A DNA stretch of 64,000 bases. Origin: Flaviramulus sp. BrNp1-15. GTDB taxonomy: Bacteria; Bacteroidota; Bacteroidia; Flavobacteriales; Flavobacteriaceae. Each line of letters starts with the position of its first letter. Position 1 is the first letter of the stretch. Below, piece by piece: positions 27,367 to 37,800 of the stretch. Made by a program: the position numbers and the translations under genes. The DNA is taken from the NCBI RefSeq assembly GCF_022259695.1, contig NZ_CP092099.1, positions 914,471-978,470 of the forward strand, written 5' to 3'. The notes beneath the pieces are model-generated. The model worked only from the letters and a program-made list of their open reading frames with translations. It was not told the DNA's origin and did no database searches.

Positions 27367-28521
27367 TTATTTGCTTATTACTTTAATTGTTTTCTTAACG
27401 TCTTCAGCTATTCTTCTAGCTTCATTTAAATTTTCGTTTACAATGGTAACATGACCCATTTTTCTGAATGGTCGTGTTTGTTTTTTTCCGTAAACATGAG
27501 GTGTAACACCATCCATTTTCATGATGTTTTCAATATTTTGATAAACCACATCTCCGGTATAACCTTCAGCACCAACTAAATTTACCATAACACCACCAAC
27601 TTTACTATCGGTTCTTCCAAGTGGTAAATCTAATATTGCTCTAATGTGTTGTTCGAATTGAGAAGTGTAACTAGCTTCTATAGTTTGATGCCCTGAATTG
27701 TGTGGTCTTGGAGCCACTTCGTTCACTAAAATATTATCGTCTTTAGTTTGAAACATTTCAACGGCTAATAAGCCTATATGATTAAATGCTTTTGAAACTT
27801 TTAAAGCAACATCTTCTGCTTTTTTAGCAACTTTTTCATCAATTCTAGCTGGACAAATAACATATTCTACTTGGTTAGCTTCTGGGTGGAATTCCATTTC
27901 TACAACAGGGTAGGTTTTAGTTTCACCAGATGCATTACGAGCAACTATTACCGCTAATTCGTTTTTAAAAGGCACCAAGTTTTCTGCAATACACTCAACA
28001 TTAGGTAATCCATCTAAATCTTGAATTGTTTTTACAATTTTTACACCTGTACCATCATATCCAAATTGGGCACATTTCCAAACAAAAGGAAAACTTAAGC
28101 CACCATGGTTTATAGCTTCTTTTATTTCTGATGTATATGCAAAACGAGAAAAAGGAGCTGTTGGAATGTCTTTATCAACGTAAAACAGTTTTTGTTTAGC
28201 TTTATTTTGAATAACTTTTAGTGTTTTTGATGAAGGGTAGACTTTTATGCCTTCTTTTTCTAAATCTTCTAAAGCATCAATATTTACGTTTTCTATTTCA
28301 ATAGTTAAAACATCAACTTGCTTCCCAAAATTGTATACATCATCATAATTCATTAGGTTTCCAAGATGAAATTCATTGCAAGCAATTTTACAAGGAGCAT
28401 CATCATTTGCTTCTAAAACACAGGTGTAAATATCAAGTTTTCTGGTATTATAAAGTAGCATTTTACCAAGTTGACCACCACCTAGAATACCTAGTTTGAA
28501 ATTTGAAGAGAAATAATTCAT
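27367..28521 (-). CDS. purK: 5-(carboxyamino)imidazole ribonucleotide synthase
   Basis: 384-residue ATP-grasp enzyme carboxylating AIR to N5-CAIR. The N-terminal LGILGGGQLGKMLLYN, the ATP-grasp core VWKCAQFGYDGTGVKIV and the late NEVAPRPHNSGHQTIEAS are diagnostic. Length is typical. It is the first gene of the purK-purE operon and is divergent from the hpt-adk fusion, so purine synthesis and salvage genes share a 138-bp regulatory region. No purine riboswitch or PurR box was seen there. Confidence 0.96.
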   Translation of the reverse strand: MNYFSSNFKLGILGGGQLGKMLLYNTRKLDIYTCVLEANDDAPCKIACNEFHLGNLMNYDDVYNFGKQVDVLTIEIENVNIDALEDLEKEGIKVYPSSKTLKVIQNKAKQKLFYVDKDIPTAPFSRFAYTSEIKEAINHGGLSFPFVWKCAQFGYDGTGVKIVKTIQDLDGLPNVECIAENLVPFKNELAVIVARNASGETKTYPVVEMEFHPEANQVEYVICPARIDEKVAKKAEDVALKVSKAFNHIGLLAVEMFQTKDDNILVNEVAPRPHNSGHQTIEASYTSQFEQHIRAILDLPLGRTDSKVGGVMVNLVGAEGYTGDVVYQNIENIMKMDGVTPHVYGKKQTRPFRKMGHVTIVNENLNEARRIAEDVKKTIKVISK

Positions 28522-28630
28522 TTAATAACTTTTATATTAAATTGACTAAGGGTTACGCAAAAATACATTTAAATCTTAAATTAGTTCCCAAATCGTAAAT
28601 CAAAAAATCGTTATTCGGTAATCTATTGAT

Positions 28631-28638
28631 TATCTTTG
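28631..28638 (+). promoter_or_regulatory. -7 box TATCTTTG upstream of the hpt-adk fusion
   Basis: An exact TAnnTTTG match 21 nt before the GTG start at 28660, in the purK/hpt divergent region. No TTG is seen at the expected -33 position. Confidence 0.5.
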
Positions 28639-28659
28639 CAACTTTAAAAATCTGTACTC

Positions 28660-29769
28660 GTGATAAAGCTACATGATAAATATTTTAAACCATTTATTTC
28701 TGCTAAAGAACTGGATGCGGTTATGCAACGTTTAGCACTTGAAATTGCTGAAGATGTTGGTGACGAAATTCCAGTTTTTGTAGGCATTTTAAATGGCTCA
28801 TTTATGGTGGTTAGTGATTTTGTAAAAAAGTATCCTAAACCATGCGAAGTTACTTTTATTAAACTGGCATCTTATGAAGGTGTAAAATCGACAGAAGATA
28901 TTCAACGTTTAATTGGTTTAACCCAAGATTTAACTGGGCGTACAGTAATTATTCTGGAAGACATTATTGATACAGGGAACACCTTGAATGAAGTACATAG
29001 AATTTTTAAAAACGAAAAGGTTAAATCCTTAAAAATAGCAACTCTTTTTTACAAACCAGAAGCTTATAAAAAAGACTTTAAATTACATTACGTAGGTATT
29101 GAGATTCCTAACAAATTCATAGTGGGTTACGGCTTAGACTACGATGGTTTAGGAAGAAATTTACCAGAAGTATATCAAATAAAAGAAACACAACACATGA
29201 CAAACTTAGTACTATTTGGACCTCCAGGAGCAGGAAAAGGAACACAAGCAAACTTTTTAAAAGAAAAATATAAATTAGTACATATTTCTACTGGCGATGT
29301 TTTTAGATACAACATTAAAAATGAAACCGCTTTAGGGATGTTAGCTAAATCTTTTATGGATAAAGGCGAACTTGTTCCAGACCAAGTTACTATTGATATG
29401 TTAAATGCAGAGGTAGAAAAAAATGCTGATGCTAACGGATTTATTTTTGATGGCTTTCCACGTACTAATGCACAAGCTGATGCTTTAGATAAACTAATGG
29501 ATAGCAAAGATTCACAAATAAATGCGATGATTGCTCTAGAAGTTGATGATGAAATTCTAGTACAACGTTTGCTTGAAAGAGGCAAAACTAGTGGGAGAGC
29601 AGATGATGCAGATGAGTCTATAATACGCAACAGAATTAAAGAGTACTACGAAAAAACGGCTATCTTAAAAGATTACTACTCTGCACAAGGTAAATATTTT
29701 GGAGTAGATGGTGTTGGAAGTATTAAAGATATTACTGTACGTTTAAGCGAAGTAATTGATAAACTGTAG
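28660..29769 (+). CDS. adk: Fused hypoxanthine phosphoribosyltransferase-adenylate kinase
   Basis: 369-residue bifunctional protein. Residues 1-178 are an HPRT with the PRPP-binding loop VIILEDIIDTGNTL (97-109), FVGILNGSFMV and the C-terminal FIVGYGLDYDGLGRNLPEVY. Residues 180-369 are a short-type adenylate kinase: P-loop GPPGAGKGT (187-195), ISTGDVFR, GFIFDGFPRT and the LID RGKTSGRADDADESIIRNR with no zinc cysteines. It salvages hypoxanthine or guanine to IMP/GMP and balances AMP, ADP and ATP. The start is GTG. The fusion is uninterrupted; M180 could in principle serve as an internal start. It precedes obgE and is divergent from purK. Confidence 0.95.
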   Translation: MIKLHDKYFKPFISAKELDAVMQRLALEIAEDVGDEIPVFVGILNGSFMVVSDFVKKYPKPCEVTFIKLASYEGVKSTEDIQRLIGLTQDLTGRTVIILEDIIDTGNTLNEVHRIFKNEKVKSLKIATLFYKPEAYKKDFKLHYVGIEIPNKFIVGYGLDYDGLGRNLPEVYQIKETQHMTNLVLFGPPGAGKGTQANFLKEKYKLVHISTGDVFRYNIKNETALGMLAKSFMDKGELVPDQVTIDMLNAEVEKNADANGFIFDGFPRTNAQADALDKLMDSKDSQINAMIALEVDDEILVQRLLERGKTSGRADDADESIIRNRIKEYYEKTAILKDYYSAQGKYFGVDGVGSIKDITVRLSEVIDKL

Positions 29770-29790
29770 TTGAGAAGCGTTTATTCGTTT

Positions 29791-29825
29791 AGTTGTTTAG
29801 ATTTTCTAGACTTAACTAAACAACT
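29791..29825 (+). promoter_or_regulatory. Inverted repeat between hpt-adk and obgE
   Basis: AGTTGTTTAG (29791-29800) pairs perfectly with CTAAACAACT (29816-29825) around a 15-nt loop. It is not followed by a T run and sits 26 nt before the obgE ATG, so it could be a processing or attenuation hairpin rather than a terminator. Confidence 0.4.
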
Positions 29826-29850
29826 CCACAAAAACAAATAAACATAGAAA

Positions 29851-30849
29851 ATGACTGAAGGAAATTTTGTAGACTACGTAAAAATGTATGTAAGTTCTGG
29901 TAACGGAGGAAAAGGTTCTGCGCACTTACATCGTGAAAAATATATAGCCAAAGGTGGTCCAGATGGAGGTGATGGTGGTAGAGGAGGTCATGTTATAGTT
30001 CGAGGTAAATCTAACCTTTGGACACTTCTTCATTTAAAATTTAAAAAACACATTAGAGCAGGACATGGCGAGCATGGAAGTAGTGGTAGAAGTTTTGGGT
30101 CTGATGGCGAAGATGTTTATATAGATGTGCCTTTAGGAACCGTAATTCGTGACACCGAAACTAATAATATACTTTTTGAAATTACCGAAGAAGGTGAAGA
30201 AAAAATACTTGCATTGGGTGGTAAAGGCGGTTTAGGTAATTGGCACTTTAAAAGTTCTACTAATCAAACACCGCGTTATGCACAACCCGGTTTACCCATG
30301 GAAGAAAAGTATGTAACCATGGAGCTTAAAGTACTTGCAGATGTTGGTTTAGTTGGTTTTCCTAATGCTGGAAAATCTACATTGTTATCTGTTTTAACAG
30401 CAGCAAAACCAAAAATTGCTGACTATGAGTTTACTACTCTAAAACCTAATTTAGGAATTGTAAAGTATCGCGATTTCCAAACGTTTGTAATGGCAGATAT
30501 ACCTGGTATTATTGAAGGAGCTGCCGAAGGAAAAGGATTAGGTCATTACTTTTTGCGTCATATTGAACGTAACTCCATTCTATTATTTTTAATTCCTGCT
30601 GATGCAGAAGATATTAAAAAGCAATACGATATTTTGTTAGATGAACTACGTCGATATAACCCAGAAATGCTGGATAAAGAGCGTATAATTGCAATATCAA
30701 AATGCGATATGCTAGACGATGAGTTAAAAGCAGAACTTAAAGAAGAGTTAGATAATGAATTGCCGATTCCTTACTTATTTATTTCATCAGTTGCTCAACA
30801 GGGTATAACAGAGTTAAAAGATAAGCTCTGGAAAATGTTGAATGATTAA
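29851..30849 (+). CDS. obgE: GTPase ObgE/CgtA
   Basis: 332-residue essential GTPase involved in late 50S assembly and stress control. The glycine-rich Obg domain occupies about 1-158 ([35 protein letters not shown]). The G domain has G1 GFPNAGKST (169-177), G2 region [10 protein letters not shown]3 [10 protein letters not shown] and a G4 ISKCD. The C-terminal Obg tail (OCT domain) is absent, as usual outside Firmicutes. It is downstream of the hpt-adk gene, an arrangement often kept in Flavobacteriaceae. Confidence 0.96.
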   Translation: MTEGNFVDYVKMYVSSGNGGKGSAHLHREKYIAKGGPDGGDGGRGGHVIVRGKSNLWTLLHLKFKKHIRAGHGEHGSSGRSFGSDGEDVYIDVPLGTVIRDTETNNILFEITEEGEEKILALGGKGGLGNWHFKSSTNQTPRYAQPGLPMEEKYVTMELKVLADVGLVGFPNAGKSTLLSVLTAAKPKIADYEFTTLKPNLGIVKYRDFQTFVMADIPGIIEGAAEGKGLGHYFLRHIERNSILLFLIPADAEDIKKQYDILLDELRRYNPEMLDKERIIAISKCDMLDDELKAELKEELDNELPIPYLFISSVAQQGITELKDKLWKMLND

Positions 30850-30935
30850 AAAATATTTTCAAGCTAAATACAGTTCAATAAGAATCCTAAACTATTGGAA
30901 TAATTTTTGATTAACTTTATATAAAAATTAAAGTT

Positions 30936-31457
30936 ATGCGATTTCTTAAAATTATCTTCTTAATGCTGTTAATAGTTTCTTGTGCTCCAATTTATGTAAA
31001 CTATGATTATGAAAGGAGTACAGATTTTTCTAAATACAAAACCTATAACTATTATTCCAATATGGAAACGGGTTTAAGTGAATTAGACACTAAACGTTTA
31101 TTAGATGCTTTGGATGCTAAATTAACAGCAAAAGGATTGAGTTTGTCAGATACGCCAGATTTTTTTATTGATATAAAAACTGTAGAATATCAAGGTTCAC
31201 CAAGACAAACGGTGGGTGTTGGACTAGGTGGTAGTGGACGTAATGTTGGTGGAGGAGTTTCTATTGGATTGCCTATTGGTCAAAACAATGTAAACCGTCA
31301 AATCACTTTCGATTTTGTTGATGAAAACAAAAATCAACTCTTTTGGCAGGCAGTGAGCGAAAGCTCATTTAATCCTAATGCAACTCCCGAAAAAAGAGAA
31401 GAACGATTAAATGCAATTGCTGAAAAAGTACTCCTTAAATATCCGCCTAAATCTTAA
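30936..31457 (+). CDS. DUF4136 lipoprotein
   Basis: 173 residues. A lipoprotein signal ends IVSC, with the cysteine near residue 16. The mature sequence has DUF4136 features: YERSTDFSKYKTYNYY, a helical segment KRLLDALDAKLTAKGLSLSDTPDFFIDI, the glycine-rich strand GVGLGGSGRNVGGGVSIG and a C-terminal NAIAEKVLLKYPP. Family members are envelope proteins of unknown role. It appears to be monocistronic. Confidence 0.86.
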   Translation: MRFLKIIFLMLLIVSCAPIYVNYDYERSTDFSKYKTYNYYSNMETGLSELDTKRLLDALDAKLTAKGLSLSDTPDFFIDIKTVEYQGSPRQTVGVGLGGSGRNVGGGVSIGLPIGQNNVNRQITFDFVDENKNQLFWQAVSESSFNPNATPEKREERLNAIAEKVLLKYPPKS

Positions 31458-31546
31458 TTTTTCATCAATTAGCGTTAAGTCTGTGTTAATCGTTTTACAA
31501 GCTCAGTAAGCTTGTGTATATTAGTGGTAATTAAACAATCATCACT

Positions 31547-32095
31547 ATGAAACGTATACTCTTTATTCTTATCCTAACTTTAATTAGTTTTAACATTAAT
31601 GCTCAACTCGAAGTAAAAGCCCCAGAAGGTTATACTCACGATATTGGAAATATGATTTCTATGCTTGATAATTTAAAATCTCGTGTAGAAAGACTTGTGG
31701 TAAACCTTAATCAAGAAGAGACAGATTTTTTAATTGATGAAAATGCTAATAGAATAGGTGCTATAATTTACCATTTAGCTGCAACCGAAAAGTATTATCA
31801 AATTTATACTTTTGAGAATAGACAATTTAATGAAGCTGAAAAAGAAAAATGGATGATACCTTTAAGCTTAGGAGATGTTGGTAGAGAAGAACTTAAAGGT
31901 AAACCTATTAAGTATTACTTGGATATTTTTGATGAGGTTAGAGCAAAAACTAAAGAGCTTTTAAAAACAAAAGATGATGATTGGTTTTCCAAAAAAAATG
32001 AACAAATGACTAATCATTGGGCTTGGTTTCATGTTATGGAACATCAAGCAAATCATATGGGGCAATTGGCCTTTTTAACTAAACGATTACCATAA
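31547..32095 (+). CDS. Exported DinB-fold protein
   Basis: 182 residues with a signal peptide (cleavage near NINAQ) and a four-helix DinB/YfiT-type domain. Possible metal-binding histidines are in IIYHLAATEKYY and the final helix HVMEHQANHMGQLAF, a typical DinB pattern. Most DinB proteins are cytoplasmic metal-dependent thiol transferases; export makes this one unusual. It is followed after 14 nt by an SDR gene and may share a transcript. Confidence 0.8.
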   Translation: MKRILFILILTLISFNINAQLEVKAPEGYTHDIGNMISMLDNLKSRVERLVVNLNQEETDFLIDENANRIGAIIYHLAATEKYYQIYTFENRQFNEAEKEKWMIPLSLGDVGREELKGKPIKYYLDIFDEVRAKTKELLKTKDDDWFSKKNEQMTNHWAWFHVMEHQANHMGQLAFLTKRLP

Positions 32096-32109
32096 AATAA
32101 AAATATATT

Positions 32110-32835
32110 TTGAAATCATTAACAGAAAAAGTAGCCTTAATAACAGGAGGCTCAAAAGGAATAGGTTACGGAATTGCAGAAGCATTATTAGCAGAAGGCA
32201 TTAATGTAGCTATTACAAGCAGGAGCGAAGCATCAGCAAATGAGGCAGCAAATTCATTAAACTCTAATGTTACTACTAGAGCAAAAGCTATTGGAATAGA
32301 AGCAGATGTTAGAGATTATAAAAGTCAACATAATGCTGTTAAAACGGTTTTAAATCACTTTAATCAATTAGATATTGTTATTGCAAATGCTGGTATTGGA
32401 CATTTTGCAAGTATTGAAGATTTAACCATAGAGCAATGGCAAGAAACTATCGATACGAATTTAACCGGTGCTTTTTATTCCATAAAAGCAAGTGTAGATG
32501 CTTTAAAGAAAGCCAAAGGCTATTACATAACCATTTCCAGTTTGGCAGGCACCAATTTTTTTGCAAAAGGGTCTGCTTATAACGCAAGTAAGTTTGGTTT
32601 AACAGGGTTCACCCAATCTGTAATGCTCGATTTAAGACAAGCAGGTATTAAGGTTAGCACAATTATGCCAGGGTCTGTTGCAACATATTTTAATGGGCAT
32701 ATTCCAAATGATAATGATGTTTGGAAAATTCAAAGTGAGGATATTGGTGAGCTAGTGGTTGATTTGCTTAAAATGAATCCACGAACTTTACCAAGTAAAA
32801 TTGAAGTCAGACCATCGATGCCACCGAGCAAATAA
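32110..32835 (+). CDS. Short-chain dehydrogenase/reductase (3-ketoacyl-ACP reductase-like)
   Basis: 241-residue classical SDR with TGGSKGIG (12-19), NAGIG (93-97), catalytic Ser143/144, Tyr157 and Lys161 (YNASK). R38 in TSRSE points to NADPH. The start codon is TTG, the only one that leaves a normal Rossmann N-terminus. It resembles FabG-like reductases but stands outside any fatty acid synthesis cluster, so the substrate is open. Its stop abuts the convergent M64 gene with no gap. Confidence 0.88.
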   Translation: MKSLTEKVALITGGSKGIGYGIAEALLAEGINVAITSRSEASANEAANSLNSNVTTRAKAIGIEADVRDYKSQHNAVKTVLNHFNQLDIVIANAGIGHFASIEDLTIEQWQETIDTNLTGAFYSIKASVDALKKAKGYYITISSLAGTNFFAKGSAYNASKFGLTGFTQSVMLDLRQAGIKVSTIMPGSVATYFNGHIPNDNDVWKIQSEDIGELVVDLLKMNPRTLPSKIEVRPSMPPSK

Positions 32836-34251
32836 TTAGTTTTTTACTAATCGTTTGCTTGCAATTAATACATTGTTTGTATAGAAATTCGTTAAATAAA
32901 TACCTTGGCTTAAATTGCTAATATCTAATTCTTGAGTTTCGTAATTAGTAATTATTAATGAGGTAATTTTTTTACCGTCAATACTAACTAGTTCAACTTT
33001 TAAGTCGAAATTATTGTTGTTTTCAAACTTAAAATTAACAACATCAGTTGTTGGGTTAGGAAACATGGTTATACTTAAATTGTTGGTAATACTATTTATA
33101 TCTTCTATACCCAAAGATGAATGATTTATAGTCCAAGTAACGGTATAAAGGTGTATAGTTTCGTGGTTGTCAACTTTTAAATTGTTGGTGTTATCGGTAA
33201 CAATAGCCGTTAAATTATTTGAGCCTTCAACTAAATCGGTTTCAATAATAGAAATATCATCTACATCATTTGCAAAGTTAGAGGCGTTGAGTGTCCAGAC
33301 ACTTTCTAAGGTGTTTGGTATAGGTTTGATTAAAGTAAGTTGAAAATCAATTGGAAACGTCGGATTATCAACCGTGTTTGAAACTGGAGAATAAGAATCT
33401 ACAGGAGAAATTAAATCGTGTATTTTTTCAATCATGCCTTCTTTACAGACTGAACAAAATGACACACCTAGATACCTCATTTTACAATTTTGATGTGGTC
33501 TGTTCCAAGTAGCAGAGGTTCCAGTAGTTCCGTAGGGAAAGATACCAATACTATTTATACCCATCCAGTTTTTCCATTTTACTGAAGTGGCATTGGTTTC
33601 TTGAGTCATGTTAATAGCTTCGGCATAATATGCATCCGGTACGATATATTCGTCTTTTAAATCGAATAAAGAATGCCCTAATTCGTGTATGGCTATTTCG
33701 TTAGCACTTAAACCAGTTGATGCCATTGGAAATTCACCACCACTTCCTCCATATTCATTTGAATTTACTAAAATTAAAGCTTGATCGTAATTGGGGAAAT
33801 TATCAGCTAAGACTGAATATATCTTTGCTTGTGTATTGTTTACAGCGTTTTCATCTATTTCATAATAAAGTAATCTATGATAGCCAAAAGCATCAAAAGA
33901 GGCATTAAAATAAGTGTCAACAAAGCCTATTGGAGATGCAGGCTCACTAACATCTATAGCGTTTCCAGGGTGATCTGCTCCACTTTCATTTGAAGGGACT
34001 TTTATAATATGAACATTAAAATAATCAGAATATTCAGAAAAAGGTGATTGCGAAAACATGTCATTCACGAAATTTGTGGCATCCGTTTCAAACTTAGTAA
34101 ATTCGGTACTTTGATACCCTTCGCTTAAAATAACAAGGTTTATTCTTTTATCATTATCACCAGAAGTTTTAATGGTTTCTACATCAAAAACTTGAGCGTA
34201 AATCTGGGTTACGTTAATTAATAGTAATATGTAAAAAAGCAAATACTTCAT
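32836..34251 (-). CDS. T9SS-exported M64-family metallopeptidase
   Basis: 471 residues. The signal peptide ends near IYAQ (20). The catalytic domain (about 25-275) has NLVILSEGYQ and the zinc motif HELGHSLFDLKDEY (H189, E190, H193), matching the M64 IgA-peptidase-like family. A beta-sandwich region follows. The C-terminal 75 residues are a type A T9SS sorting domain (MFPNPTTDVVNF ... LSQGIYLTNF ... RLVKN), so the enzyme is exported or cell-surface attached. Its start overlaps the upstream lipoprotein stop by one base (TAATG). It is probably co-expressed with the alpha-2-macroglobulin. Confidence 0.92.
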   Translation of the reverse strand: MKYLLFYILLLINVTQIYAQVFDVETIKTSGDNDKRINLVILSEGYQSTEFTKFETDATNFVNDMFSQSPFSEYSDYFNVHIIKVPSNESGADHPGNAIDVSEPASPIGFVDTYFNASFDAFGYHRLLYYEIDENAVNNTQAKIYSVLADNFPNYDQALILVNSNEYGGSGGEFPMASTGLSANEIAIHELGHSLFDLKDEYIVPDAYYAEAINMTQETNATSVKWKNWMGINSIGIFPYGTTGTSATWNRPHQNCKMRYLGVSFCSVCKEGMIEKIHDLISPVDSYSPVSNTVDNPTFPIDFQLTLIKPIPNTLESVWTLNASNFANDVDDISIIETDLVEGSNNLTAIVTDNTNNLKVDNHETIHLYTVTWTINHSSLGIEDINSITNNLSITMFPNPTTDVVNFKFENNNNFDLKVELVSIDGKKITSLIITNYETQELDISNLSQGIYLTNFYTNNVLIASKRLVKN

Positions 34252-34757
34252 TAATTAACTTTTGTTTGTATTAATGGGTTTAGGTTGTTGTTTTCAGCAT
34301 CAAAATTACTAATACTAATATATTTTGTTGCAGATAATAATTGTAGCCTTATAGTGAATTGTGTATTCTCTAAATCTATTTGTTTTCGTTGAAAGGATTT
34401 TGAATCATCAATATATTCAATATGTTTTTTTAAAGGATTTTTTACTACAAAATGCTGAAGAATATTCGATTTTTTATCTAATTGTGCACAAACTAAATCT
34501 CCTAAATCCCCATTTTTTTCTGTATTGATTTCTTTTAGTTTACCATCAGAAACTTTTTTACTTAAAAATTCAATATTTCTAGAATTGTTAGGTGTTTTTT
34601 TAATGCTGTAGTTTAAAAAAATGATCTTTGGTGTACTTTCAATGGAAGCTTCGGAAATGCTTGAATTTTTATTAACGCCGCATGACATCAATAATAACAC
34701 GAAAGTTAATACAGTTATAAGAAAATTTAATTTTTTATGTTTAACACTGTTTTTCAA
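34251..34757 (-). CDS. Lipoprotein of unknown function
   Basis: 168 residues with a lipoprotein signal ending LLLMSC (cysteine near residue 26). The mature part has no recognised domain and looks beta-rich with charged loops. The start is TTG; the only in-frame ATG lies inside the lipobox. It is coupled (TAATG) to the M64 peptidase and lies 75 nt downstream of the macroglobulin gene. Its position suggests a role in the same envelope system, for example as a partner or chaperone of the peptidase, but this is inference from position only. Confidence 0.65.
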   Translation of the reverse strand: MKNSVKHKKLNFLITVLTFVLLLMSCGVNKNSSISEASIESTPKIIFLNYSIKKTPNNSRNIEFLSKKVSDGKLKEINTEKNGDLGDLVCAQLDKKSNILQHFVVKNPLKKHIEYIDDSKSFQRKQIDLENTQFTIRLQLLSATKYISISNFDAENNNLNPLIQTKVN

Positions 34758-34832
34758 AACATTAACTGTTAGTAAAAATGGGGTTTTAAGGTTTGCAAAG
34801 TTAAGAATTAAAAAGCTACCATAATCTTAAAA

Positions 34833-37800
34833 CTATTCTACATTAATTCTAACACCTTCGCTATGGCTACTAAATTCTGGAGCATACATGCTTTGAATGG
34901 TAGTAATACCATTACTCATATTACCTGCATTGTTAACTCGTAAATCGTATTCAAAAACGTAAACTCCTTTTGGTAAATAATCAAAAAAGAAATTTGTACT
35001 GGCGTCTTTTGTGCTTTCATAATAGCCTAAACCGTCTTGCCATTTGTATTGCGATAACACATTTACGGGTTCCAAACCAGAAGCTCTCATGTCTTTCATG
35101 TGTAGGAATTCCATATTTCTATCACTTCGCAATTCTATTCTAACTCTTACTAAATCGCCAACTTTTAACTTGGTTGAGTTAGTGATTTCACTGATTTCTT
35201 CACCTGTATCGGTATTGGTTTTTAAGAATAACTTCTTTTCAAGGTACAAGGACGTTTTTTTGAGATGCCCATTTTCATGAGCATAAATTTTATCTAAATC
35301 TTCAAAATACTGCCAGTATAAACTTCCCCATGCAATACCATCACCTTTTTTTGTGAGTTTTACTTCTGCCATTTCTGGTTTAATTTCTGAAGGATTCCAT
35401 GAGGTTTTATAATAACCTGTTCCAGCTTCAACTTTTACATTTTCTAGTTTGCTTGGTTCAATTTGTTGTCCGCCTAAAAGTACATCAACCATATCTGTTA
35501 CACTCAACCAATCACTTCCTTGTAGTAATAAAGCGTAAACAGCTTCAGTTGTAGCTTTTGTAGTTTTCCAACGATTTGTTTGTTTATTTTTTAATAACCA
35601 AATTTTTAGATTGTCGATAGTTTTGGTGTCATTTTCAATTTCAGAAAAAGCTTCGATTAATAATGCTTGGGTTTCAATTGGTGCTTGATACCAGAACCAC
35701 GAATTAGTATTTTCTTTCCAATACATGCCTAGTTCTTCTGAAGTTATGCTTGTTTCTTTTAACGATTTCAAAATTTTTGAAGCAGTTTTAGAATCCTTAT
35801 TTCTATGAGAAACTAAAGCCATTAAACCTTTTGCGTATAACGAACGACTTAACCAATATTTCTGAATTTGAGTCTGGTAATATGTAATAACATCTTGAAC
35901 TTCTTTAGATTTTTCAATCTCTGGAAAGAAGCTTCGCATGTATAAATAATGCAATTGTGTGTAGCTTAAATGGTCTTTGTTTAAGTCTACTTTAGCATCA
36001 TATTTTCTTATGTCTTTGTATTCTTTTATAAATTGAGAATCTAAATATTTGATAGCTTTTTCTATCATTTGAGACGTCTCGACTGCGCTCGACGTGACAC
36101 CAAGTATAGAAAGATGTCCAAAACCAGTAATAATATGTTGAGTGATGTAACGATTTTCTCGTCCGCCATTAAACCAAGACCAAGCTCCTGATTCCATTTG
36201 GTTGTTCTCTAATTTTTTGAAAGCCGACTCTAGTTCATTATTCATTTTATTCAAATCGAATAATAAAGCTATACGTTTTTTCTGCTCGGTTTCACTTTGT
36301 GCATCACGTAACCAAGGTGTTTCTTGAATAAGAATGGATTTTAATTCTTCATTTTTTTCTAAGTTAGAAATGAGCACATCTTGAGACTTCCATTGATTAA
36401 AAACCTCTTGAATTCTTGGGTTAGAATTAGCAATATGACTCGCCAAAGCATTAGCATAGTAGCGACTAAATGTTTGCTCATTACACTCATAAGGGAATTC
36501 CATTAAATAAGGTAATGCTTGAACCGCATACCAAGCAGGATTACTGGTTATTTCCAGCGTTAATTTATGATGTTTAAGTGTTGTTGAGGTATTGGTTTTA
36601 AGCTTGTCCAGAGTAAATGTTCTGATTTCGTTACTTTTAATCCACATCGGTAAGGTTTCGGTAACTAACATACGGTTGCTTAAAACTGGTAATGCATTTT
36701 GTTCACCATCGCTAAAATCTTCTGATTTAGCAATAATTTTATACTGAACTGCATCTACATCTTCAGGAATGCTTAAATTCCAAGAGACTTGGGTGTTGTT
36801 TTTTGGTTCAACTAAGAAGGTTTCGACTGCGCTCAACCTGACAAGTTTGTTGGTGATTTCTTCTCCTGTAATAGCATCGGTTAAGATTAAGTACGCATTT
36901 CCCGATAATTGCTTTTCTGTTAGGTTTGCAATTTTTGTACTTATTGTAATGTTATCTCCATGGCGAAAAAAACGCGGTGTGTTTGGTATTACCATTAATT
37001 CTTTTTGGGTAACTGTTGTTAGTGTTTTGGTTGCACTTTCTAAAGTTTTTGTATGTGCTAATAACTGTAATTTCCATTGTGTTAAAGCTTCTGGTGTTGT
37101 AAAGCTAAAACTAACATTGCCTGTTGCATCTGTTTGTAACTGCGGAAAGAAAAATGAAGTTTCTTGGAGGTTTTTACGGATTTGAATGTTGTCGAAGTTT
37201 GGTTTTTCTTTATTTATAGTTTCAATAGTCTCTTCATCTAATGCCATTTCTTCTTCAGGAACATCATAAAGCATCAAATTCGCAGTCCCGTTTGTTGCTC
37301 TTTTTGAACTATATGTTATTTCACTCTTTTCCCTTTTAATTCCCATTGCAGAAACAACTACTTCATCAAGTTGGGAGCTATCTTCAACTAAAGAGAGACT
37401 TAAGGAGTTATTATTGTCCACTTTGTGTTCACTTGATGTATAACCTATGAAACTAAAAGATAGAACATCTCCTTTATCAGCTTCTATGGAAAAGTTTCCG
37501 TCAAAATCGGTAGTAGTTCCTCTAGTTGTTCCTTTAATAATTACATTAACTCCAGGTAAAGGATTTCCGTGTGAATCAAAAACAGTCCCTGAAACAAACC
37601 CTTTTTTTATTAAATCATCATATTTTGATTCAGTCTTTAATCTTAATGACTTTTTATAATTGTCATAACGCCATTTATTAAAATTGAAACTAAACCCAAA
37701 CCAATTGAGTTGATCATAATGCTGTTGTGGATAATTTACACGAAATCTATCTTGATATATTCTAAAGCTTCGAGTGCCAAAACTACTATTTGCCCTACTG

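Noticed and set aside
36769-37185. 138-codon frame opposite the macroglobulin gene
   Set aside because: Antisense to strongly recognisable A2M domain sequence; composition is that of a shadow frame.
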